From assembly GCA_019057865.1 (NCBI GenBank), contig JAHLWP010000037.1:1-42029 (forward strand): DNA of 42,029 nt, read 5' to 3'. The position numbers and the translations under genes are program-made. The notes below the pieces were generated by a model that had not been told where the DNA came from, searched no databases, and was given only the letters and a program-made list of their open reading frames with translations. Position 1 is the first letter of the stretch. Every line of letters begins with the position of its first letter. Shown here piece after piece: positions 32,432 through 41,200 of the stretch. Source of the stretch: Promethearchaeota archaeon. Lineage in GTDB: Archaea; Asgardarchaeota; Lokiarchaeia; Sigyniarchaeales; SOKP01.

Positions 32432-33622
32432 ATGATTGTTGACTCAAACAATATTAATGAATATGTTGGACCAAAAGCAATTTTTGATCCAAATTATGTA
32501 CCCCCTCAATTATTATATAGAGAAAAAGAAGAAAAATCATTATATTCCATTTTAAATGATTCAATTTCAGATAAATTTTATCTTAATATATTGTATCAGG
32601 GAGTTCAAGGAATCGGTAAAAAAGTTATCGTTAATAAAGTCTTGAAAGATCTATTAATTAAAAATAAGGAATTAACAAATATTCATAAAATCTGTATTGA
32701 CTGTAAAGAAAAAACTCTTGAGGATTTAATATTTTCAATATTAACCGAATTAAATCATTTTTTAAATTTTAACTTCAATTTTAAATCAATTTTAACTTCA
32801 AAGGTTTCTCATTTATGGAATATGATTAAATTAGTATGTAAAAAAATAAATTGTAATCTTTTCTTTTTATTTTATAATATTGAATGTTTGCAGCCAGAAA
32901 TCTATAAGAAATTTCTGCATTTTGGAAAAGAAACAAATATAACATTGATTTCTACAGTAAATAAAATTTTAAAACCTTCTACTTTAGATTTATTAAGTGA
33001 ATTTGATCTAAAAAAAAGATTAGAATTTTTTAGCTATAATGAATTATACTCTATTCTTAAGCAACGAGTATCCCTGACATTTACTCATGAAATAGATAAG
33101 GAATTAATTAGATATATAACAGATCTAATTTGTGAACATTATGTACCTGTACCAGGAAAAGGCATTGAAATACTTAGAGATATATATCCGTTATTAATAG
33201 ATAAGAAAGATTTCAAAAATTTTGAACTAATAGATATATGCCAAAATGAATTCGATTCCATTCAAATTACTGATGAATTTAGCATTCTAAATTATGTTTC
33301 TGAAGAAGATCTTTTAACAATAATATTTTTTGACAATTTATCAAACTATTTCTTGAAAAAGTTGAAATATTATATCTCTTTGAATGAATTAAAGGAATTA
33401 TATGATATTTCCTGTGAATCTTTAGAATATAAAAAAAGTTTGAATGAGTTCAACGATTTAATTAAAAGATTGCTAAGTTTTGGGATTTTAAGTGGTTCAA
33501 AAAGAAATCAAATCAAAAAAAAACCGTATTTATTGAATAATTCTTCAAATTACGATTCTTTCTTCATGGCACTAAACCCCAAACACCTAAAAGCTATAGT
33601 AGATGCGATATTTAATAATTAA
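32432..33622 (+). CDS. Divergent Orc1/Cdc6-like AAA+ protein with degenerate ATP site
   Basis: A 396-residue protein. The start IFDPNYVPPQLLYREKEEKSL matches the N-terminal RExE signature of archaeal Orc1/Cdc6 initiators, and the AAA+ order continues from ILYQGVQGIGKK. Walker A ends GKK (K63-K64) where GKT/S is needed. Walker B is LFFLFYNIE instead of an LDEXD form, so ATP hydrolysis is probably lost. The C-terminal part (about 290-396) has helices compatible with a winged-helix DNA-binding domain. It may be an inactive initiator paralogue, or a regulator that uses the Orc fold. Confidence 0.65.
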   Translation: MIVDSNNINEYVGPKAIFDPNYVPPQLLYREKEEKSLYSILNDSISDKFYLNILYQGVQGIGKKVIVNKVLKDLLIKNKELTNIHKICIDCKEKTLEDLIFSILTELNHFLNFNFNFKSILTSKVSHLWNMIKLVCKKINCNLFFLFYNIECLQPEIYKKFLHFGKETNITLISTVNKILKPSTLDLLSEFDLKKRLEFFSYNELYSILKQRVSLTFTHEIDKELIRYITDLICEHYVPVPGKGIEILRDIYPLLIDKKDFKNFELIDICQNEFDSIQITDEFSILNYVSEEDLLTIIFFDNLSNYFLKKLKYYISLNELKELYDISCESLEYKKSLNEFNDLIKRLLSFGILSGSKRNQIKKKPYLLNNSSNYDSFFMALNPKHLKAIVDAIFNN

Positions 33623-33813
33623 AATTAACTTATTCTTCTAAAAAAAAATAATACCTTTGTATACTTGACTTTTTCGAAAAAATCTTTAATAAATAACTAG
33701 TAAGATAAATTGAAAGTATCAATCAGATTTTTTTTTATTATAATGTCTATTATATATATAAAGATGGAATTACTCTATCTTTTTAATAATAAACGAAGAA
33801 TTGGAGATCTAAT

Positions 33814-36800
33814 TTGACATATATTAAAAAAATCTCTATGACTGGTTTCAAATCATTTGGAGAACGAACAGTAACAATCAAATTTTCAAGTGGTTTCACA
33901 TGTATTGTTGGACCAAATGGTGCGGGGAAATCTAATATTATAGATGCATTATGTTTTGCTTTAGGCAGACTAAGTAAGAAGACTATGAGAGCAAAAAGTT
34001 TAGAAGACCTTATTTTTGCTGGTGCTAAAGGAAAAAATCCCTCAACAAGAGCTTCTGTGACAATGTATTTTGATAATTCAGAAAATGTTTTTCCCGGGAG
34101 TACCGATACATTCGAAATAACACGGACTATTAAAAAAGGGGGTGGTGGAGGGTATAAAATGAATGGTAAAAAATCTACTCGTCAACAGATTCTCAATGCT
34201 TTAGCAGCAGCTAATGTAGATCCAGATGGTAGTAACCAATTCGTTCTTCAAGGTAAAATTGTTGAATTAACTCATATGAATGCAGTAGAGAGAAGATTAT
34301 TCATTGAAGAATTAATTGGGCTTCAGAAATATGACGAAATGAAAGATTCCACCTTAAAAGAGTTAGAAAAAGCAGAAAGAGATTTAGGACAGTTTGAAGC
34401 AATTTTTAAAGAAGTTTCTGCTCAGCTTAAAAAAGTTGAAAAAGAAAAAAATGATGCATTAGCTTGGAATGAATTAGATCAACAAATTAATTTCTTAAAT
34501 TCAAAATTAATTGCTTTAAAAATTTCAAAATTACGAGAAGAAGAAGATGAATTAGAAAAAAAGGTTGAAGAATCTTCAAAAATTATTGAAGAACTGAAAG
34601 AAAAGATCTCTCGACAAGAAGATATCCTGAAACAAGAATCATTAGTTATGGAGAACATTCAGAAAACGATTACTGATAGAGAAAAGGAAAGAGAAGAAAT
34701 AAATGAAAACATAACAAATTTAAAGACACAATTATCTTCAAGTCAAACTACTTTAGATTTAGCTAGAAAATCAATAGATAAATTGACGCAAGAAATAAAA
34801 AATTTAGAGAATTTACTAATGGTACTTGAGGAAGGACAAACTTATGATTCTTTAATACAAGATGTATCTAGTCAAATTTCTGAGTGTGAAAATCACCTCG
34901 AAGCAGCTAAAAAGGAAATTGAAAGAAGACAACAAAATCAATCTGAGTTTGATATAAAAATTAAAAATAATGAGGATGAAAAATCACAATTTAAAGCGGA
35001 AATTTCAAAAATACAACAAGATATCTCATCAAATAATACCCAGATAAAGCTTCTTAGAGAAAGTATAAAAAAGAATGAAGATAAGAAAATTAAATTAGAA
35101 ACTGAATTGAATAAATTGAAACGAGAAGCTGAAAGTATAGATGAAGCTATTGATGAGGTAAAAAAAACTGAAAAACAAATTAGAAAGAGAATTGAAGATT
35201 TAAAAACTAAAATTAATGAAGAAAATCAAAAACAAAAAGAGTTAGAAACTAACATTAATGCTATTCAAGAAGAAAAAAATCAACTAAATTCAAAATCGGT
35301 TCTTCTACAATCTACATTATCATCATTGAATACTGAAATTAGTATGAATAGAAATACAATCCAAGATTTAAATGATAAAAAAGCATCTTTTGAGAATAAA
35401 ATTAGAGATTTAAGTAAAGGTAAAGACACAGAAGAAGTTGTAAAAGGTTTATTGAAAGAAAATGAAAATATTAACAAACAATTGAGTGAATTAAAAACAG
35501 GTTTAAAAAAAGAAAACTCAGTATTTAGGAGTAATGAACAAAATCTAGAACTATTAAAGATGAAACAATATTCATTTGATTCAGAAATTCATGATAATAA
35601 TGCAAAAATAGATAATATTAATACAGAATTAAAAATTTTTAAAAAAGAATTAACTAAATTAGAGCGTGAAAAGGGTAATTCAGAAGTGCAAATTAATTCT
35701 CTAAATAGCAATCTATCAAAAATAGAAAAAGATACAGAAAATTTTAATTTTAAAAGTCAGAACATTCAAAGACGTTTAGAAGAACTTACAAAGGAAAGAG
35801 ATAGTATATTAGAAAAAATTGAATCTTCTGAAGTAGAATATGAGAAAAATACCCGAGATATAACTGGAATTCTTCAAATTTTAAATATGCTCACTCAAAA
35901 TATTAACATTTCTGTTGAATCTATTAAAAGTAACATCCAATTATCAAATGCAGAAGCAATTGAGACCTCTGCTGAAGATTTCAAAAAGTTTATTCTAGAT
36001 ATTGTAGATATCATGAAAACTGTTGAGGGGATTAGTATGGATACTGAACAATCCTCTGAAATGTCAGGCATGTTAAATTCTATCCTCCGAACTTTAAAAT
36101 TATTTACTGATAATGCAGATTCATCAATTGATCAATTAATTAATAGAGTTAAAGAATCTGCTGATGTAGAAGTACAAGAATCAACCTCAACCTTTGATAG
36201 CTTTGTACAGGATTTAATGGAAATTCTTGAAAATGTCTATCTTTCATTAAGAAAATTAACAATGTCAAAAAGTCAAGATTTATATAAGCAACTAGAAGAT
36301 ATCTCTGAAAATATTAAATCACAAGGTGATGATCTTAATAGTGCGGAGAAAAAATTGTCAGAATTAAGTCTTCTAAAAAAACATAATTCAGAAACCTTGT
36401 CAACATTAACAAGAAGACTTGAAGAAATTAATGGAAGAAATAAGGAATTAAATGAAAAAATTAAAAATTCTGAATTAGAAATTGAAGAAAGAAAGAAATT
36501 AGTCAATGAGAAGCAAAAAGAAACAGAAAAATTAGAAATTGAGATAAATAAATTAAAAGAACTAAAAGATACTTACTGGGAAAATATTTCGAAGATTCAA
36601 GATGATATTGATAAAAAACAAAAGGAATTAGAAGATTTAAGAGAAAATCTACAAGAATTGCACGGAATCCAAAATTTATTTGAAAATATTACAGAAATTG
36701 ACAATGACATAGGAAAGTTAAATAATATTATTGAGGAAAAGAAAAATTCAATTATCAATACAGAAGAAAGCATAAATCAAATTCATACAGAACAAGATAC

Positions 36801-38259
36801 CTTACAAAACAAAATTGAAACATTAATTTTAGAAAAAGAAAAATTTTGGGAAAAAACAGAAAGTTTAAGGAAACAAATAGACAAGGAAAATGAGTCATTA
36901 GAAGATACAATGGATCGTCTAAGAGCACTTGAAAATGTGATGAGAATTATTAATTCAATTGAAGATATTAAGAAAGAGAATATAGATGCTAACAATAAAA
37001 TTGAACTTTGTCTTAACAATATTGAAAATTTCAATTCTCAAGTAGATGAAATTCAAAAAACTGTTGATCAAAAACAACAGACTATAGATTCCTTGAGAAA
37101 TGAAAAAACTAAAGAAGTAGAATTACAAAAAGCAGCTCAAAAAGAATTAAATAAATTAAATAAGGATTTACAGAAATATCAACGCCAAATTAATGAGCTA
37201 AACAAAAATAAGGAAAGAGAACAAAAAATTTCAGAATTAAATCAAGATATTAAAGATACTGAAAAACAAATAGAATCAATTTTAGAAGAGTTAGAAAAAT
37301 TTAAAGAACAACTTAATAGTGAAAATGGAAAAAAGGATATAAAACAAAAAGAAATCGATGAATTCAATTATCAAAAGGACGAATCATGGAGAAAGCAAAA
37401 GCAATATCAAAAAATCTTAAATGATTTAAAATCAGATCTTTCTATGGAAAATGCTAAAATAAATAATTATGAATCTAAAAAAATAATTTGTACTGATCAA
37501 ATAGAGACTTTATTCCAGAGATCTAAAGAATATGGTTCACTCCCTCCTGTTACTGAGGATTTAACAGAAGCTGAATTACAATCAGATATTGGGGACGTAA
37601 CAACGAAGAAAAAAGCTCTTGAACCAGTCAACTTAAAAGCCATTCAACAATATGATGCCGTAAAAGAGAGATTCGATGAGATAGATATGCGAAGACAGAC
37701 TATTCAACGTGAACGCAAGGCGATCTTAGACGCAATAGATAAAATAGAACTTGAGAAGACAAGAACATTCATGAAAGCTTACCATGAAATAAATAGAGAG
37801 TTCAGTAGAATTTTCCAGAAGCTTAGTCCCGGTGGTTCGGCTAAAATGATCCTAGATCGCCCTGATAAACCCTTTGAAGGAGGGATTAGCATCGAAGCTC
37901 GACCTCGTGGGAAGAAAATTTCAAGTCTGGAAATTCTTAGTGGTGGAGAAAAAACTCTCGTGGCACTCTCATTTATCTTTGCCGTTCAAGAATTCATGCC
38001 AAGTCCGTTTTATATTCTCGACGAGATTGATGCTCAACTCGACGGTCCAAATGTTCACAGAGTTTCCATGTTGCTCAAGGAGATCTCTGATCAAGCACAA
38101 TTCTTGGTTATAAGCCACAGAGAGGAGAATATTGTAAATGCGGACAGGATATATGGCGTATCCATGCAGCAGTCCGGAATAACGGATATCTTTAGTGTCG
38201 ATTTAGAAGAAGAGGCAAAACGACTGTTAGAACTTCCCGACGTTCCTTCTCAAATATAA
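33814..38259 (+). CDS. smc: SMC-family chromosome-segregation ATPase without a canonical hinge
   Basis: A 1481-residue protein, some 300 longer than usual archaeal SMC. The head is complete: Walker A GPNGAGKS (33-40), a Q-loop (FVLQGKI), signature LSGGE (1375-1379) and Walker B FYILDEID (1399-1406). Long coiled coils link the halves. At the centre (about 684-818), where the globular hinge with its Gly-rich motifs should be, there is instead a non-heptad helical segment (GILQILNMLTQNINISVESI, DFKKFILDIVDIMKTVEGI, FDSFVQDLMEILENVYLSL). Dimerisation may therefore be different. The start is TTG 33814 with GGAG upstream and a TATATATATAAAG promoter near 33750. The last 650 bases are noticeably richer in GC. 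Confidence 0.9.
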   Translation: MTYIKKISMTGFKSFGERTVTIKFSSGFTCIVGPNGAGKSNIIDALCFALGRLSKKTMRAKSLEDLIFAGAKGKNPSTRASVTMYFDNSENVFPGSTDTFEITRTIKKGGGGGYKMNGKKSTRQQILNALAAANVDPDGSNQFVLQGKIVELTHMNAVERRLFIEELIGLQKYDEMKDSTLKELEKAERDLGQFEAIFKEVSAQLKKVEKEKNDALAWNELDQQINFLNSKLIALKISKLREEEDELEKKVEESSKIIEELKEKISRQEDILKQESLVMENIQKTITDREKEREEINENITNLKTQLSSSQTTLDLARKSIDKLTQEIKNLENLLMVLEEGQTYDSLIQDVSSQISECENHLEAAKKEIERRQQNQSEFDIKIKNNEDEKSQFKAEISKIQQDISSNNTQIKLLRESIKKNEDKKIKLETELNKLKREAESIDEAIDEVKKTEKQIRKRIEDLKTKINEENQKQKELETNINAIQEEKNQLNSKSVLLQSTLSSLNTEISMNRNTIQDLNDKKASFENKIRDLSKGKDTEEVVKGLLKENENINKQLSELKTGLKKENSVFRSNEQNLELLKMKQYSFDSEIHDNNAKIDNINTELKIFKKELTKLEREKGNSEVQINSLNSNLSKIEKDTENFNFKSQNIQRRLEELTKERDSILEKIESSEVEYEKNTRDITGILQILNMLTQNINISVESIKSNIQLSNAEAIETSAEDFKKFILDIVDIMKTVEGISMDTEQSSEMSGMLNSILRTLKLFTDNADSSIDQLINRVKESADVEVQESTSTFDSFVQDLMEILENVYLSLRKLTMSKSQDLYKQLEDISENIKSQGDDLNSAEKKLSELSLLKKHNSETLSTLTRRLEEINGRNKELNEKIKNSELEIEERKKLVNEKQKETEKLEIEINKLKELKDTYWENISKIQDDIDKKQKELEDLRENLQELHGIQNLFENITEIDNDIGKLNNIIEEKKNSIINTEESINQIHTEQDTLQNKIETLILEKEKFWEKTESLRKQIDKENESLEDTMDRLRALENVMRIINSIEDIKKENIDANNKIELCLNNIENFNSQVDEIQKTVDQKQQTIDSLRNEKTKEVELQKAAQKELNKLNKDLQKYQRQINELNKNKEREQKISELNQDIKDTEKQIESILEELEKFKEQLNSENGKKDIKQKEIDEFNYQKDESWRKQKQYQKILNDLKSDLSMENAKINNYESKKIICTDQIETLFQRSKEYGSLPPVTEDLTEAELQSDIGDVTTKKKALEPVNLKAIQQYDAVKERFDEIDMRRQTIQRERKAILDAIDKIELEKTRTFMKAYHEINREFSRIFQKLSPGGSAKMILDRPDKPFEGGISIEARPRGKKISSLEILSGGEKTLVALSFIFAVQEFMPSPFYILDEIDAQLDGPNVHRVSMLLKEISDQAQFLVISHREENIVNADRIYGVSMQQSGITDIFSVDLEEEAKRLLELPDVPSQI

Positions 38260-38281
38260 AAATAACCAAAGAATATCCATT

Positions 38282-41200
38282 TTATTTATTTTTTCTGCAT
38301 TTACTGCAAGGCTCAACTTTTTGGTTTACTAATCTTTTAAAGTACTTGGGAGTCATTGTAAATTCATGCTGATTTTGACATTGCATATATACTTTTTTAG
38401 TATTATTTTCATAGTCTGAGAAGAGGGTGTATTTCAAGGATTTTACCATTTCATAAAACTCGAGTTTAGCGGTCTTTTGTCTAGTTCTATTAGGATGGTT
38501 TTTATCTGCACAGATTTTACACCAACTTCCTTGGTACACGACTGCTGGAGTAGTATTCCATTCATGATTGTTTTCGCATTTAATTTTTATAGGTTTAAAT
38601 CGTCCTTTATATGGAGTTAATAGATATCCACCTTTATCACTAACGATCTGTTGAAATTTTTCTGCAAATAACTCCATTTGACATTTTGGACAAATCTCTG
38701 TGATTTCTTCATAAGTTCTTTTTAACCAGTAAGGAGTTCGCTTAAATTTATGTCCTTTTTGGCAAATATAACGTAATGGAGTTTTGGCATTAACATACTC
38801 ATTGAGTAAATCGCAATTAAACTTTTTTCCTATTTTTCGAAACTCTTCTGTTGTTCCTTTTGTATTCCCTGCACACTCTGAACACCAATTGTCTTTATAG
38901 ATGGAGTCAGGAGTCGTGGTCCACTGGTGTCCCTTTTCACACATAAGAGTTACTTCTTTTTTAGCTGAAAAATAGGGTGTGAGTAAAGTTCCGCCTTTTT
39001 TTTCGACACATGCTCGAAATTTTTTAGCATATTTATTTTCATATATAGTAAATTCCTTATAATCATATTTAGGGATATTTTCAAGAGCCTTTCCAGTTTT
39101 TCTTTCGTATTCTTGTATTATATAATCTTGTATTTCATCGTAAGGCACGATTTTATCATCGAGGATTTGAATGAGAATTACATTATTCTCCCAACATAAT
39201 TTTAATTTGAGAGCATCTTCATTTTTAATATTTTGTAAATCCTCATTCGTCATATTAAAGGTTTTTTTACGATGTTGAATTCCTTGATATTCAAACGCTA
39301 AACCCAATTCTTTGTTATATCCATCAAGTTCCATTTGGTTCCCCTTTTCATTTACAAGCCATGGAGGATAACTTTTCGGGAAGGGCCTTTTGAAGATTCT
39401 TTTGAAGAATTGTCTACAAATTGTCTCGCTAACGTATATATGGCAATCTGGGCACCAAGTATTGGAATAAACAACACTATTGTATGTAGTATCAAAGTGA
39501 TGTCCTTCAGCGCACTCAAGGTGTATTTTTGATTTAGCATTTTTAATATTTTTCGTATGACATTTTCCCCCTTTTTTTTCTGCGATTTCTTCAATGGTCT
39601 TTATAGTTACATATTTTTGTGTTCGAATATATTTTTGATATTTTTCTTTTGGGAACATCCTTTTCAGCTGATTCCGCGCAGAAGTATCGCTTATTAGAAG
39701 CCATTCCTGTATGTCATACGCATTAAATTTTCCCTTATTTTTCAAAATAAGATTCCTAATAGCTCTGGTTAAGAGGTCATTGTCCCTAATTTTCATTATT
39801 AAAGTGATATAAGTTGAAAGTATTTCTACTTGGTTTTTAATAGTGTTGGAACTATTATTTTGAGAAACATTTTCTAACAATTTTCTCTTTTTTTTCATAA
39901 AATTAATAAAGGTTTTAGTAGGACGAAGGCTCTTTATCCAGCAACCAAATTTATTAAATTCATTAATAAGGTCTTTTATTAACTCGATTTTATGTGTGTA
40001 TTGTAAAAATTCTTCAAATAATTCAGATGTAAATTTTTTGCTTTTATATAATTCCTTATAACTTTTGAATTTTTTTTTTAAAACTTCATATTTATTAGAA
40101 AGATGTCTGAGAAATTTATATTTTATTTCACTAACAAGCGCGGGATTCCACCAATGACGATCTTGAAAGTATGCTTTAAATCCGCTTATATTCAAATATA
40201 AATGTAAGTGAATTGGGTCTATATTTCGTAGTTTATTTATGATTGAGTTAAACTCATCTCTTACTTTTTTAGTTAATTCTCCTTTTTCATATTTTTTATA
40301 TAATTCTTCTAAATCTTCATAATTTCTAAAATTTTGAATGATCTCTTTCAAAATTACTTTAAGTTCAGAGCTGAGATCTTCTTCTATAGATCCTTCTATC
40401 CAATGCTTAAGTGTCCTTTGCCATTCCTCCTCTCTTTCTTTCTCTTCTTTTTCTTCTAATTCCTTAGTTTTTAATTCTTGTTGTTCTAACCATTGGCTAA
40501 ACCCTTTTGTCTCTCTTCCTGCATATATAGATCTTTTACTAGTTTCTTGGCGATATAATTGCTGAAGCTTTTTATATTCTTCTTCTTCAGCTTCTTTACT
40601 CTCTAGCTTGTTTTTTTTCTCAATGGATTCGTTGATTCTTTCTTGATATGGCTCTACATCATCCATTTCGATATCATTTAATTCTGTGTTGATCTCTTCT
40701 TCTGCTTCTTTTTTTTCCACTTCTTGATAGATGTTTCTATTTTCATTGTTACTATAAACAGAGATTTGTTTAATTTGTTCTGATTCTTTTAAATCTGAGT
40801 TTATTTCATCAATTTCAGCTTGTTTGATTCTAAGTTCTTCAGTCATATCTTTTTCTTGTTCGTTTTGCTGTTTTTCTTCTATTTCACTTAAGAAGAAATC
40901 CTTCGCAATCTCTTCCACCTGCTCGTCTATTTCTTCTTGAGGTTTTCCTTGTTGGTGTAATTTTTCTTCAGTATTTAAAAAATATTCTATTGCATCTACC
41001 CTATCAATCTCTTCTCTTACATCATCGTCATCCTCTTCATCTTCATGGTCAATTAATTTTAATTTTTCTTTTTCTTGTTGTTCATAGAGCTTTTCAACAT
41101 TTTTTAAGAGTTTATAAGTTTCTTCTGCCTCATGCATTAAATTACTGATTTCTTCAGAATTCTTCCCTTCTTGTTCATACTGTTCATATTTTTCCCAAAG

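Noticed and set aside
39352..39594. 80-codon minus-strand frame inside the giant acidic protein gene.
   Set aside because: It lies in another frame of a strong coding region with zinc-knuckle motifs; a shadow frame.
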